Below the pieces are notes generated by a model, which saw only the letters and a program-made list of their open reading frames with translations, did not search any database and was not told where the DNA came from. A stretch of 64,000 nt of DNA from Kaistella palustris DSM 21579 (GTDB lineage Bacteria > Bacteroidota > Bacteroidia > Flavobacteriales > Weeksellaceae): assembly GCF_000422265.1 (NCBI RefSeq), contig NZ_AULL01000017.1:248001-312000 (forward strand). Direction: 5' to 3'. The first letter of the stretch is position 1. Every line of letters begins with the position of its first letter. Position numbers and translations under genes: made by a program. Below, in pieces: positions 25,228 to 36,229 of this stretch.

Positions 25228-28062
25228 ATGCCAAAAATTAGATTAAACAAAGCAGTTAAGGAATTCAATATTTCGATGACACGGCTTGTAGAATTTCTGC
25301 AGTCCAAGGGAATCGAAGTAGAGAGTAACCCGAACGCTCAATTGGAAGAATCGGCATATTCTGCATTGGAAGCGGAGTTCGCAAAAGACAGTGAACAGAG
25401 AAAGGCTTCCCATGAGGTGGTAATCGCGAAAGTTCCGGAAGAAAAACTGGAAATTGAACCGGCAAAACCTGAGGTAATAAGAGCCAAAGCAAATCTAAAA
25501 CCTGAACCCAAAGTTCTGGGTAAAATCGACCTTGACCCAAAAACCCCGGAACCACAGGAAGAGAAAATACCTGAACCCGAAGTTCCACAGGAAGCACCTG
25601 CGGCGGTTACGCCGGCGACTCCGGAAAAACAGGAATTCAAAATATTAGATAAAATCGATCTTTCCCAGATCGCAGGAAACAAGCCAAGACCTGCAAAAAC
25701 TCCGGCACCCGCCAAAGAAGAGCCTAAGGCTGTAGAAAAGGCAGAGGAAAAACCGGCAGCAAAAGAGGAAACTCCGGCACCAGCTGAAGTTCCGCCAACA
25801 CCGCAGGCCGAAGCACCGGAATCCAATGTCATCGAGACAGTTTATCAAAAACTTGGCGGCGTAAAGATCTTGAAAGAAACCGTAGATCTTTCGCAATTCA
25901 ATAAACCCAAGCCGGCACCGGGCAGTGCAGCGGCAAAGAAAAAAAGAAAACGTATCGAAAAGCCCGGAACTCCGGGTACAAATACAGCAGGCACACAAGG
26001 TAACAGACCTGGTGGTACGGGCGCAAACAGACCGGGTGGACCAGGTGGAAACAGACCTGGCGGCCAGGGCGGCAACAGACCGGGATTCCAGGGTGGCAAC
26101 CGACCTTCAGGACCGGGAGGTTCCAGGAGAGGTGCTCCGTCGATGCCGGTTGAATTAACTGATGAGCAGGTTAAAAACCAGATCAAAGAGACTTTAGAAA
26201 AACTGACCAGTAAAGGCGGTAAAAATAAAGGCGCTAAATACAGAAAAGAGAAAAGAGTTTACCGAAGAGAGCAGGATGAACTTCAGCAGGAAATGGATGC
26301 TGCGGACAGAACGCTGAAAGTAACGGAATTTATTACCGTTGGTGAGCTGGCGAGTTTAATGAATGTATCCCCAACCGAGGTGATCTCTGCATGTTTCTCC
26401 TTAGGAGTTATGGTAACCATGAATCAGCGTCTGGAAGCGGATACGCTTTTACTTGTTGCTGATGAATTTGGTTATAAAATCGAATTCTCCGATGCTGATC
26501 TGGAAGAATCCGTAATTGAAGAAGATACTGATACCGCCGAAGATCTTGTGCCAAGAGCACCGATCGTTACCGTAATGGGACACGTGGATCACGGTAAAAC
26601 TTCACTCCTGGATTATATTAGAAAAACAAACGTGATCGCCGGTGAATCCGGTGGGATCACACAGCACATTGGTGCATATAACGTACAACTCGAAAACGGT
26701 CAGCGGATCACGTTCCTGGATACTCCGGGTCACGAAGCCTTTACTGCAATGCGGGCCAGAGGTGCACAGATTACCGATATTGCGATTATTGTAATCGCTG
26801 CGGATGATGACGTAATGCCTCAGACAAAAGAAGCGATTTCCCACGCTCAGGCGGCGGGTGTGCCGATGATCATCGCGCTCAACAAGGTTGATAAACCTAA
26901 CTCCAATCCTGATAACATCCGTCAGCAGCTTTCTGCTATGAATATTCTGGTAGAAGAATGGGGTGGAAACGTACAGTCTCAGGAAGTTTCCGCGAAATTC
27001 GGTAACAATATGGATGCTTTGCTGGAGAAAGTATTGCTGCAGGCAGAAATGCTGGAACTGAAAGCGAACCCGAACAAGAACGCACAGGGTGTGGTAATTG
27101 AAGCGTCTCTGGATAAAGGCAGAGGTTATGTAGCTACCATGCTTGTACAAACCGGAACATTGAAGGTAGGAGATTATGTTCTTGCCGGCAAAAATCACGG
27201 TAAAGTAAAAGCAATCCTGGATGAAAGAGGTAAAGCCATGAATGAGGCCGGTCCTTCGATCCCGATTACAATTCTGGGTCTCGACGGTGCTCCAACCGCG
27301 GGAGATAAATTCCGTGTATTCGAAGACGAAAGAGAAGCGAAAATGATCGCTACCAAGAGAGAGCAGTTACAGAGGGAACAATCCATCAGAACGAAGAAAC
27401 ACCTTACGCTTGATGAGCTGGGCCGACGTATTGCACTTGGAGACTTCAAAGAACTTAATATTATCCTTAAAGGTGACGTGGATGGTTCTGTAGAAGCACT
27501 TTCTGATCAGTTACAAAGTCTGTCTACCGAGGAGATCAGCGTAAACATCATTCACCAGGGCGTAGGTCAGATCACCGAATCCGACGTGCTTTTGGCAGCT
27601 GCTTCCGATGCAATTATGATCGGTTTCAATGTAAGGGCAGGTGTCAACGCAAAAGAACTTGCAGACAGAGAAGAGATCGAGATCCGAACCTACTCCGTAA
27701 TCTATAAAGCTATTGATGAGGTGAAGGAAGCGATGGAAGGAATGCTTTCTCCGGAGATAAAAGAACAGGTGATCGGAAATGTAGAGATCCGTGAAGTTTT
27801 CAAAATTTCAAAAGTAGGTTCTATCGCCGGTTGTATGGTTCTGACAGGAAAAGTAACCCGAAATTCGAAAATCAGATTACTGCGCGACGGTATTGTGAAA
27901 TTCGACGGCGAGCTCGAAAGTCTGAAACGTTTTAAAGATGATGTGAAAGAAGTGACAAAAGGTTACGAATGTGGTTTGAATATCAAAGGTTTCAACGACA
28001 TAGAAGTAGGCGACATTCTGGAAGTTTACGAAGAAGTTGCTGTAAAGAAAAAACTGAAATAA
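25228..28062 (+). CDS. infB: Translation initiation factor IF-2
   Basis: IF-2 is a GTPase that brings initiator fMet-tRNA to the 30S subunit and promotes subunit joining. The 944-residue length is in the long-isoform range. After the N-terminal IF2N motif (residues 1-55), residues 60-310 form a low-complexity part rich in Pro, Glu and Ala, then Gly-Asn-Arg-Pro repeats. The G domain starts near residue 450: GHVDHGKTSL (G1), DTPGHEAF (G3), NKVDKP (G4) and SAKFG (G5). Domains II-IV follow to the end. It is the last gene of the operon, followed by a strong terminator. Confidence 0.97.
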   Translation: MPKIRLNKAVKEFNISMTRLVEFLQSKGIEVESNPNAQLEESAYSALEAEFAKDSEQRKASHEVVIAKVPEEKLEIEPAKPEVIRAKANLKPEPKVLGKIDLDPKTPEPQEEKIPEPEVPQEAPAAVTPATPEKQEFKILDKIDLSQIAGNKPRPAKTPAPAKEEPKAVEKAEEKPAAKEETPAPAEVPPTPQAEAPESNVIETVYQKLGGVKILKETVDLSQFNKPKPAPGSAAAKKKRKRIEKPGTPGTNTAGTQGNRPGGTGANRPGGPGGNRPGGQGGNRPGFQGGNRPSGPGGSRRGAPSMPVELTDEQVKNQIKETLEKLTSKGGKNKGAKYRKEKRVYRREQDELQQEMDAADRTLKVTEFITVGELASLMNVSPTEVISACFSLGVMVTMNQRLEADTLLLVADEFGYKIEFSDADLEESVIEEDTDTAEDLVPRAPIVTVMGHVDHGKTSLLDYIRKTNVIAGESGGITQHIGAYNVQLENGQRITFLDTPGHEAFTAMRARGAQITDIAIIVIAADDDVMPQTKEAISHAQAAGVPMIIALNKVDKPNSNPDNIRQQLSAMNILVEEWGGNVQSQEVSAKFGNNMDALLEKVLLQAEMLELKANPNKNAQGVVIEASLDKGRGYVATMLVQTGTLKVGDYVLAGKNHGKVKAILDERGKAMNEAGPSIPITILGLDGAPTAGDKFRVFEDEREAKMIATKREQLQREQSIRTKKHLTLDELGRRIALGDFKELNIILKGDVDGSVEALSDQLQSLSTEEISVNIIHQGVGQITESDVLLAAASDAIMIGFNVRAGVNAKELADREEIEIRTYSVIYKAIDEVKEAMEGMLSPEIKEQVIGNVEIREVFKISKVGSIAGCMVLTGKVTRNSKIRLLRDGIVKFDGELESLKRFKDDVKEVTKGYECGLNIKGFNDIEVGDILEVYEEVAVKKKLK

Positions 28063-28080
28063 TTTTTATAAAACAGTCTG

Positions 28081-28108
28081 AAACCCGCCGAAAAGCGGGT
28101 TTTTTTGT
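28081..28108 (+). terminator. Rho-independent terminator after infB
   Basis: AAACCCGC (28081-28088) pairs with GCGGGTTT (28095-28102) around a CGAAAA loop, and is followed by more T. It lies 18 bases after the infB stop and probably ends the rimP-nusA-infB transcript. Confidence 0.9.
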
Positions 28109-28289
28109 GCTCTTAAATACGGAAAAGGCTCTAAATGCCGAATTAACTTCTTTCACGCTTTGGCGCGAAAGCGTGCAGAAAACTCAATGTTTATGGATCA
28201 ATATTAATGTTATTTTACCCCTTTAGCCGAAACGTTGAATAAACCTCAAAGTGAAATTCACAGCCATATTGTTAAAGTAATGAGAATAC

Positions 28290-28320
28290 TTGGAAATATT
28301 AATAAAATTTAACATATTTG
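28290..28320 (+). promoter_or_regulatory. Promoter of the first susC (TTG-N20-CATATTTG)
   Basis: TTG at 28290-28292, 20 bases, then CATATTTG at 28313-28320, followed by 27 bases to the susC ATG. The -7 box deviates at its first base (C for T) from TAnnTTTG, but it is repeated unchanged and at the same spacing before the second susC. Confidence 0.6.
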
Positions 28321-28347
28321 CGACTCAAATATTAAAAAAAAGTTAAT

Positions 28348-31300
28348 ATGAATGTTAAATTAAAGGCGCTCGGAGCGGGAGTCATTTTCTTTTTAGGCGG
28401 GGGTTTATCCTATGCACAATCTGATTCGACCAGAGTTTCAGATTTGGATGAGGTAATCATTGTAGGATATACCGCAGTGAAGAAAGAAGATTACACCGGA
28501 TCCGTTTCCAGAGTAGGGAATGAAGAGATTTCCAAAAAAAATGTATCCAACGTTGCACAGGCTTTGACCGGTGAGGCGGCTGGTGTACGTGTAATTACAG
28601 GCTCCGGCCAGCCCGGTTCGGAACCTTCCATCAGAATTAGAGGATTTGGGTCGGTAAGTGGTAACAGAGAACCGCTTTATGTGTTGGATGGTGTTCCTTT
28701 TAATGGAAATGTATCGGCAATCAATCCAGATGATATCGAAAGTATGACTGTGCTGAAAGATGCAACGGCAACAGCGATCTATGGTTCCAGAGGAGCAAAT
28801 GGTGTGGTACTTATTCAGACCAAAAAAGGACGTTCCGGAAAAGATGTAGTGACTATCGAAACTAAAATCGGTTTCAACTCACCGCTTATTCCGCGTTATG
28901 ATGTGATCCGCAGCCCGGAGCAGTATATCGGTCTGTCTTGGGAAGCATTATATAACCAGGGAAGACTTAGTGGAAGTGCAGATCCTGTAGGTTATGCAAA
29001 TACAAGACTTTTCTCAAGTGCAGGTATCCGCCCCAATTACAACATGTGGGATGCCAATGCTGCACAGCTGATCGATCCCGCCACGCATATGGTACGCGAC
29101 GGTGTGGCACGTAAATATACACCTGAAGACTGGAGAGATTACGGTTTCCAGACCGCGATCCGTTCAGAAACCAATTTAAGCATCAGCGGTGGTGAAGGTA
29201 AAACAACTTATTATTCCGGTATCGGTTATTTGAAAGATGAAGGTTACTCCATCAATTCCAAATATGAGCGTTACAGCGGTAGATTAAATGTATCTCACCA
29301 GGCAAAATCCTGGTTGAAAGGAGAGTTTAACATGGGTTATGCTTATTCCGATACCAACCGAAACGGACAAACTGCGGACAGTGGAAGTATTTTCTGGTTT
29401 GCAGATAATATCCCTTCTATTTATCCACTTTATCTAAGAGATGCACAGGGTAACTTCGTTGCAGATCCTTACTATGGTGGTAATCAGTTTGACTATGGTA
29501 ACGGTCGTGGTTTTGGTGCTTTAACCAACGCAATCGCAGACGCAACCTATGATCTGGACAACAGAAAGAAACATGAGATCAACGCAAACTTCTTCTTAAA
29601 AGCAGATATTACCAAAGGCTTAAGCTTAGAAACGCGTTTGGGTGGTCAGTACTTTAACAATTCTAGAAACGATTACAGTAACCCGTACTACGGAAGTTCT
29701 GCACCTCAGTTCGGATCTTTGTACAAAGTGCGTACGGAATTGTTTTAAAACAACTTCCTGCAGTTACTTCGATACATGAACCGTTTCGGGGATCACGGTG
29801 TTCAGGCATTTGTGGCACATGAATCTACAGACTGGAAATACAACTACCTTTCTGCATCTAAATACGGTTTGGTAATTCCTGATGGTGGTGAATTCAACAA
29901 CGCGATCAACCAGAGTCCGGCTTATTCTTACGTATATAACTATACACTGGAAAGTTATTTCGGTCAGGTAATGTATGATTATGACAATAAATATTTGTTA
30001 TCTGCAAGTGCAAGACGCGATGGATCTTCACGATTCCTAAATGAAAAGTGGGATACATTCTACTCCGTAGGAGCAGGTTGGGTTGTAAACAAGGAGAATT
30101 TCCTTAAAGACAGCCGTATATTCAACAAACTGAAATTAAAAGCCAGTTATGGTGTTGTAGGTGATCAGTCTATCGTAAGCGCGACGTACGCAGACCAGAA
30201 CATGGGTTATTATCCAGGTTACAACGTGTATAATCCAGGAAACTTTATGGATCTTCCTGCTGCGGCGTTCGACAGAATCGGTTATCCGGAACTTACCTGG
30301 GAAAAATCCAAGAATTTCGACAGTGGTGTTGAATTTACGTTGTTGCCAAACAGAGCGATCGAAGGGCAAATCAACTACTTCAACAAAGCAACCGATAACC
30401 TTATCTTTGACAGAAGATTGGCTCCATCTACAGGAAACGCAATCCTGAAAGTGAATGACGGCCGACTGGTAAACCAGGGTCTTGAGTTTAACTTAGTGGC
30501 TCATATCGTAAGCAAGCCTGACTTTTATGTAGACTTCTCTGTAAACGGTGAGCACCTTAACAACAAGCTGACCAAAATGCCGATTGACGGTTCCACAAAA
30601 CTGCCAAAACTGATTGACCTTGCGGAAAGTGGGTTTGGTAGAGCGGAAGGACATTCACTTTACGATTTCTATATGAGAGAATGGGCTGGTGTAAACCCTG
30701 CAACGGGAGCCGGTCAGTGGACTGTTCACTATACCGATGTGAATAACAACGGGAAATTCGATAAAGGTGAGCAGATCTCTTCACTTTTCGAATACATGGC
30801 GAAGAATCCAAATGCACAGGTTTCAGTAGGTACTACAGAAGTTTACCAGGAAGCTACGCAGAAATATGTTGGGAAATCAGCTATTCCTGATCTTCGTGGA
30901 GCATTTGCTTTAAACGCAGGTTACAAGGCGATCTCACTTTCTGCCCAGTTCCTTTACGGAATCGGTGGTTACTCTTACGACAGTGCTTACGCGACACTGA
31001 TGGGTAACGGACAGGTAGGTGGAAATAACTGGCATACAGATATCTTGAACAGATGGCAGAATCCTGGCGATGTTACCGACGTTCCAAGATTAACAAGTAA
31101 CCGTGCGGGCGACACCAACTATAACAGCCTTTCCACAAGATTCTTAACCAAATCAGACTATATCGTTCTAAACAATGTGCGTCTTGCTTACACATTGCCG
31201 AATAAATATGTAACAGGTTTAGGATTAAATGGTTTGACATTGTCTGTCACCGGAGATAATCTTTGGATCCAGACGAAGAGAAACGGCTTTAACCCGACAA

Positions 31301-31380
31301 CTTCAGAAACAGGAAATACCGACATGTACAGATATTCGCCATTGTCAACATTTACATTTGGTGTTAAAACAAACTTCTAA
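28348..31380 (+). pseudogene. SusC/RagA-type TonB-dependent receptor, interrupted by an in-frame TAA
   Basis: One 1010-codon frame, normal length for SusC, broken by TAA at 29746-29748. Both halves are in the same frame and join without gap (LYKVRTELF, stop, NNFLQLLRYMNRFG), so this is a single nonsense change rather than a frameshift. Before the stop lie a signal peptide (to AQS near residue 25), a TonB-box-like DEVIIVGY, and the plug domain with SIRIRGFGSV and [17 protein letters not shown]. The barrel follows to the terminal phenylalanine. The truncated 466-residue product could not form a complete barrel. A sequencing error, a fresh mutation and an inactive gene all fit. Its SusD partner downstream is intact. 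Glycan or peptide uptake is the family role. Confidence 0.85.
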
Positions 31381-31390
31381 ATATATATAA

Positions 31391-32878
31391 ATGAAAAAAA
31401 TACTTATATTAAGCTCAATGATGGGAATTCTCCTCACCGCAACATCTTGCCGGGAAGAGTTTCTGGAAAGCGCACCGACCGAAACATTGGCCAATCCACC
31501 TGCTCAGGCAAAACTGAACGGACTGTATCTGATGATGGTCAATACCGGAACCGGCGGTACTACCGGTCATGATGATTATGGACAGAAAGGTTACGACCTT
31601 GTTTCCGATCTTCTTTCTGCAGATATGGTTTTGAGTGGTGTAACTTATGGTTGGTACAGTAATATTGCCAATTTAAGTGCACCGGTTGATTATACCAATA
31701 ACTCTAACTACCAGCCGTGGAGATATTATTATAGAGTTGCTTACGCTGCAAATGATGTTATTGCCGGACTTGGCGGTAATGATGCAGTTCCTGCGTCAGC
31801 TTCAGATAAATCATCTATGGGCCAGGCGAAAGCTATGCGTGCTTATGCTTACTTTTATTTGATGCAGTATTTCACTACAGGTTACAATCCTGAAGCACTT
31901 TCAATCCCACTTTATACAGATACAGGAGTTGATGGTAAGCCAAAGGCAAAACAGTCTGAAGTGTACGGTCAGATCGTAAAAGATCTTACTGAAGCAGTTG
32001 ATTTGCTTAACGGTTTCAGCAGAGCAAATAAAGGAATGATCAACAAAGAGGTAGCGCAAGGATTACTTGCATACACGTATGCGGCAATGGGCGAAAATGC
32101 CAAAGCTGCAGAACTTTCTCTTCAGATCATCGCAAAATATCCTAAAACAACCAAAGAGGAAACTGTGTATAATGAAGAAGCAGGATCCGGTGGTGGTTTC
32201 AACGACCTGAATACCAAAAGCTGGATGTGGGGCTTTGACCTTACAGAAGCCAATGATCTTGATTTGATCAGCTGGTGGGGTCAGGCAGATATCTTTACCT
32301 ATTCTTATGCATGGGTAGGTGATGCCAAGTCAATCGACTATGGTTTATATGATGCGATCCGTCCTGATGATATCCGTAAAGAACAGTTCAAAACTGTAAA
32401 CGAAACTGCTACAAGTTATGTAATGCTTGATGCAAAAGAAGACGGCGATTACCCTGCTGTTCCGGTAAACAAGTTTTATGCGCCGGGCCGAGAAATCGGC
32501 GGACAGCGAATCGTGACCACTGATTATCTGTTCATGCGTGTTGACGAATTCCATTTGCTGGCAGCAGAAACCCTGGCAAAATCTGGAAATGAGGCTCAGG
32601 CAAGAACGGTTCTTCAGAATTACCTGGCAGACAGGATTGCGGACACTTCCTACCTTAACTCTTTGTCCGGTACTGCTTTGCAGCAGGAGATCTATCTTCA
32701 GACAAGAATCGAGTTATGGGGCGAGGGCAAAAGCTATTTAGCAATGAAACGAAACAAGGCTACGATCACCAGAGGATCCAATCACCTGTTCTTTGCAGGT
32801 CAGTCTTTCCCTTATTCCGATGACAGGTTAACGCTTGATATTCCTCAGCAGGAAGTCAATAACAACCCAAATCTATAG
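31391..32878 (+). CDS. SusD/RagB-type nutrient-binding outer-membrane lipoprotein
   Basis: A 495-residue surface lipoprotein that lids the barrel of the adjacent SusC. The signal peptide ends in the lipobox TATSC (Cys20), followed by REE, an acidic stretch of the type that directs surface exposure in this phylum. TPR-like helices are visible (MGQAKAMRAYAYFYLMQYF) and the C-terminal region has the family-like DYLFMRVDEFHLLAAETLAKSG and ELWGEGKSYLAMKRNK. It begins 10 bases after the interrupted susC. Ligand unknown. A terminator follows. Confidence 0.93.
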   Translation: MKKILILSSMMGILLTATSCREEFLESAPTETLANPPAQAKLNGLYLMMVNTGTGGTTGHDDYGQKGYDLVSDLLSADMVLSGVTYGWYSNIANLSAPVDYTNNSNYQPWRYYYRVAYAANDVIAGLGGNDAVPASASDKSSMGQAKAMRAYAYFYLMQYFTTGYNPEALSIPLYTDTGVDGKPKAKQSEVYGQIVKDLTEAVDLLNGFSRANKGMINKEVAQGLLAYTYAAMGENAKAAELSLQIIAKYPKTTKEETVYNEEAGSGGGFNDLNTKSWMWGFDLTEANDLDLISWWGQADIFTYSYAWVGDAKSIDYGLYDAIRPDDIRKEQFKTVNETATSYVMLDAKEDGDYPAVPVNKFYAPGREIGGQRIVTTDYLFMRVDEFHLLAAETLAKSGNEAQARTVLQNYLADRIADTSYLNSLSGTALQQEIYLQTRIELWGEGKSYLAMKRNKATITRGSNHLFFAGQSFPYSDDRLTLDIPQQEVNNNPNL

Positions 32879-32918
32879 GATGAGGACTTAGTTTAAAAAG
32901 TCAAATTATATTTCATGT

Positions 32919-32957
32919 AAAGCTGCTTCACATTTTTGTGGAGCAGCTTTTTTTTTG
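32919..32957 (+). terminator. Rho-independent terminator after the first susD
   Basis: A 13-pair hairpin (arms 32919-32931 and 32938-32950, one G-T pair) with a short A/T loop, followed by a run of T. It ends the first SusC/SusD transcript. Confidence 0.88.
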
Positions 32958-33181
32958 ACTTTAACTGAATGGTTTTACTCTTGAGATTAAATGAAATGTT
33001 AATATTAAGGATACTGTGTAAATTTTTCACGCACCAATATCAAACGGTCTCACTTATGTTTTCCTATAATTAAAATCGTCACGTTTTACGATAAACAGTA
33101 CGGTAATTTCTGTAAATTAAACGTTGGTTTAGTAATGTGTTAAGGAATCTCCAAACCTGTTAAGATTATATAAATTTTAAT

Positions 33182-33212
33182 TTGGATATGTTAAATTAAA
33201 TTAACATATTTG
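33182..33212 (+). promoter_or_regulatory. Promoter of the second susC (TTG-N20-CATATTTG)
   Basis: TTG at 33182-33184, 20 bases, CATATTTG at 33205-33212, then 27 bases to the ATG at 33240. Spacing and -7 sequence equal those of the first susC. A TTG start at 33210 would overlap this element. Confidence 0.6.
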
Positions 33213-33239
33213 CGTTTTAAAATATTAAATAATGTTAAT

Positions 33240-36209
33240 ATGAATGTAAAATTACGAGTTTTAAGTATCGGAGTATTGTTTTTTGCGGGTCATACAGTGA
33301 TGGCGCAGAAGGCAAAACGTGATACATTAACAAAGACGACCGAGATTGCTGAAGTAATAGTAGTCGGAGGGATTAAGCTGGATCCGGCCCAGAAAGTAGG
33401 AGCGTATAATGTAGTATCCAAGGCAAATTTTGAGTCTACACCTTTTTCTTCTGTTGACGATGTTTTGAACGGCCGTGTTGCCGGACTTAACTTTTCCTCG
33501 GCCAGTGGCGATCCCGGCTCCTCCAACATGGTGACCATCAGGGGAGTTAGTTCGCTGATCGGTACACCAAACCCACTCTATGTAATCGACGGTGTAGTTG
33601 TCGGCAAAGGTGCAGATAACGCCTCAATGATGGAATCCTGGAATCCGCTTTCCTCTATAGATCCAAATGCCATTGAAAATGTATCGGTGTTGAAAGATGC
33701 CTCCGCCACTGCTCTGTACGGTTCCCGAGGTGCAAACGGCGTAATCCTTATTACCACCAAAAAAGGAAAATACAACCAGAAAACAAAATTCGATTTCTCT
33801 TCAGAAACCGGTGTTCAGGACCGTGCTTTTGATAAAATGAAATTGATGAATGGTGATGAATACCTGAAATATGGTGGAATTCTCATGTGGAACTCACAGG
33901 GCGGAAACGGTATCAACCAAACCTTTACAACCCTGCAACAGGCAACTGATTATTATTACAATAATTATATTCCGAATAGCGAACCGATCAAGCAGTCCCG
34001 ACAGTTTACCGACTGGTCCAAAGAAGTCAACAGAACTTCTTCGGTAATTAATACCTATAATTTCGGTGTAAGTGGTGGGGCAGAGAATACTTCTTTCAGA
34101 ATTGGTGGATCGTATTACCATAACAGCCCGCTTGTTAAATCTTCGGATTTTGACCGCTTAAGTATTAATACGGCGATCGATCACAAAGCTTCGGACAAGC
34201 TGAAGTTTGGTTTAAATGTGAACTATTCCAACATCAAAAGAAATACGTACTTCGGTGGTAGAGCTTCTGCAAACCCTGTAACTTCTACCATTATGCTTTC
34301 TCCGTGGAGATCCGTTTATAATGCAGACGGCAGCTACAACCAGTACAGCTGGCCAACGGACAGTAACGAAATGACAGAAGGTTTCAATCCGGTATCGATC
34401 CTGGAAGAAACCGGTCAGCGCTCTACGATCAATTCCGTGATCGCCTCGGTGAATATGGATTATCAGTTCATTAAAAATTTCTATTTCAACTCGCTTTTCG
34501 GACTTCAGGGTCAGTTTATGACCGAGAGACAGTGGGGACTGCCGGGCCACCCGGTGTATATCGGGATGGATATTGATCAGGGATTCTTGGGAGATGCCCG
34601 TACTACGATGTTGGACTGGAACTGGTCCAACACCTTCAGTTACAGAAATATATTTAATGGCATTCACAATATTCAGGCTTATGCCGGTATGGAATATCAG
34701 GATCACGCATATAACAATCTGTTCGCCTTCACCCTTACAATGAACGATCCAAGACCTTATTTCCAGTTCTCGGATGATCAGACCGTTTCCAACGACGACT
34801 TTGCCTGGAGACAGATCGCTTATTTTGGAAGACTGAACTATACGCTTAACAGTAAGTACACGCTTTCGGGACAGTTGAGAAGAGACGGTAACTCGACTCT
34901 TGGACAGCAGAAATGGGGTAACTTTTGGTCGGTTGGTGCTTCCTGGAATGTAATGAATGAATCATTTGCACCAAAGGCATTTTCTTCCCTTACATTGAGA
35001 GGTAGTTATGGTGTTTTAGGAAACATTCCATATGCTGATCAGTGGGGCTTACAATATAATGCCTATGCCACCATCGGTTACAACTCCCAGATCGGCTGGG
35101 GCGACCACAATGGTTACGGTGGAATCACTTCTCCGGGAAACCCGGCGCTGGAGTGGGAACAGTCGGGGCATTTAGATATCGGTGCTGATTTCGGTTTCTT
35201 CAATGACCGCTTGAAGTTTACTTTGGATTACTATGATAAATTAACCAAAAAAGCAATTTTCGACCAGTTTGCTTCGGCAGAATCCGGGGGTCCGGGCTCG
35301 TACCTTGCCAATATCGGCGATATCAGAAACAGAGGTTTCGAAATTGTAGTTGACGCCACACCAATACGTAATGATAATTTTACCTGGAATATCAACGCCA
35401 ATGGTTCTTATGGTAAATCAATTGTTGAAAAACTTAATCAGGATCTCGTTACATTTGGAGCAGATGATCCGGGAGACGGAGATAACGCTTTGGTTGCAAT
35501 TGCACCCGGACACCTTTTAGGTGAATATTACACTTGGTTGTGGGCAGGAGTTGCAAGAGCTGATGATGCTGCAAACAACATCAAAGCCGGTGATGCACTT
35601 TGGTATACCGACGGATCTATGTCTGCTGTAACCAATAAGAAGACCGATGCGCAAAAAGCCTGGGTTGGCAAAAATGCGTTCCCGACTTACAACATTGGTC
35701 TTACCAATGAGTTCAAATACAAAAATTTAACTCTAAGCTTCCTTATTTCAGGGCAGTTCGATTTTATGGTTCAGAACGGTGTACATTCCTACACAATTCA
35801 CGATGGCCGTTTCCCGAACAGAAACCAGGTTACCGATGCATTGTACGACAGCTGGACCGATGCTCCGGGAGCAGAAAATTATACAGCAAGCAATCCCAAA
35901 GCGCTGCTTAATAACCCAAGTGAATCGCGACTGGAATCTACACGTTTCCTTAGCAAGGGTGACCACCTGAGACTGAAAGAAGCGAGAATTGCCTACTCAT
36001 TTGGCGAGTTATTCAAAAATTCTACAGGAATAAATAATTTAACGATCTACGCCAGAGGAACAAATATCTTTACTTATGTTTTTGATAAAGGATTGAATTA
36101 TGATCCGGAATCTACATCAAATTCATGGTCTTGGGTGGGTAAAGGGAGATACTGGTATTCTTCACCTGTAATCAGAACCCTCTCATTTGGTATTCAGGTA
36201 GGTTTTTAA
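33240..36209 (+). CDS. SusC/RagA-type TonB-dependent receptor
   Basis: A 989-residue outer-membrane receptor that imports a large nutrient (typically an oligosaccharide or peptide) with energy from TonB. The start is set at the ATG at 33240, which corresponds by alignment to the start of the first susC (MNVKL in both) and yields a clean signal peptide ending MAQ. A TonB-box-like AEVIVVGG, plug domain residues about 55-180 ([30 protein letters not shown]) and the beta barrel with its terminal aromatic residue (QVGF) are present. No N-terminal CarboxypepD-like domain is seen. SusD follows after 20 bases. Confidence 0.95.
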   Translation: MNVKLRVLSIGVLFFAGHTVMAQKAKRDTLTKTTEIAEVIVVGGIKLDPAQKVGAYNVVSKANFESTPFSSVDDVLNGRVAGLNFSSASGDPGSSNMVTIRGVSSLIGTPNPLYVIDGVVVGKGADNASMMESWNPLSSIDPNAIENVSVLKDASATALYGSRGANGVILITTKKGKYNQKTKFDFSSETGVQDRAFDKMKLMNGDEYLKYGGILMWNSQGGNGINQTFTTLQQATDYYYNNYIPNSEPIKQSRQFTDWSKEVNRTSSVINTYNFGVSGGAENTSFRIGGSYYHNSPLVKSSDFDRLSINTAIDHKASDKLKFGLNVNYSNIKRNTYFGGRASANPVTSTIMLSPWRSVYNADGSYNQYSWPTDSNEMTEGFNPVSILEETGQRSTINSVIASVNMDYQFIKNFYFNSLFGLQGQFMTERQWGLPGHPVYIGMDIDQGFLGDARTTMLDWNWSNTFSYRNIFNGIHNIQAYAGMEYQDHAYNNLFAFTLTMNDPRPYFQFSDDQTVSNDDFAWRQIAYFGRLNYTLNSKYTLSGQLRRDGNSTLGQQKWGNFWSVGASWNVMNESFAPKAFSSLTLRGSYGVLGNIPYADQWGLQYNAYATIGYNSQIGWGDHNGYGGITSPGNPALEWEQSGHLDIGADFGFFNDRLKFTLDYYDKLTKKAIFDQFASAESGGPGSYLANIGDIRNRGFEIVVDATPIRNDNFTWNINANGSYGKSIVEKLNQDLVTFGADDPGDGDNALVAIAPGHLLGEYYTWLWAGVARADDAANNIKAGDALWYTDGSMSAVTNKKTDAQKAWVGKNAFPTYNIGLTNEFKYKNLTLSFLISGQFDFMVQNGVHSYTIHDGRFPNRNQVTDALYDSWTDAPGAENYTASNPKALLNNPSESRLESTRFLSKGDHLRLKEARIAYSFGELFKNSTGINNLTIYARGTNIFTYVFDKGLNYDPESTSNSWSWVGKGRYWYSSPVIRTLSFGIQVGF

Positions 36210-36229
36210 CTTTCAAAAATTAAATTACA

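Noticed and set aside
25338-25832. 164-codon leftward frame inside infB
   Set aside because: Complement of the low-complexity Pro/Glu/Ala part of IF-2; composition explains it.
26602-27198. 198-codon leftward frame inside infB
   Set aside because: Lies opposite the conserved G domain of IF-2; no recognisable motif.
29746-29776. Frameshift as the cause of the broken first susC
   Set aside because: Both halves are in the same frame, so only a nonsense change is needed.
33075-33092. ATCGT/ACGAT inverted repeat upstream of the second susC as an operator
   Set aside because: Only five base pairs and not found before the first susC; could be chance.
34212-34706. 164-codon leftward frame inside the second susC
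   Set aside because: Shadow of the receptor barrel region.
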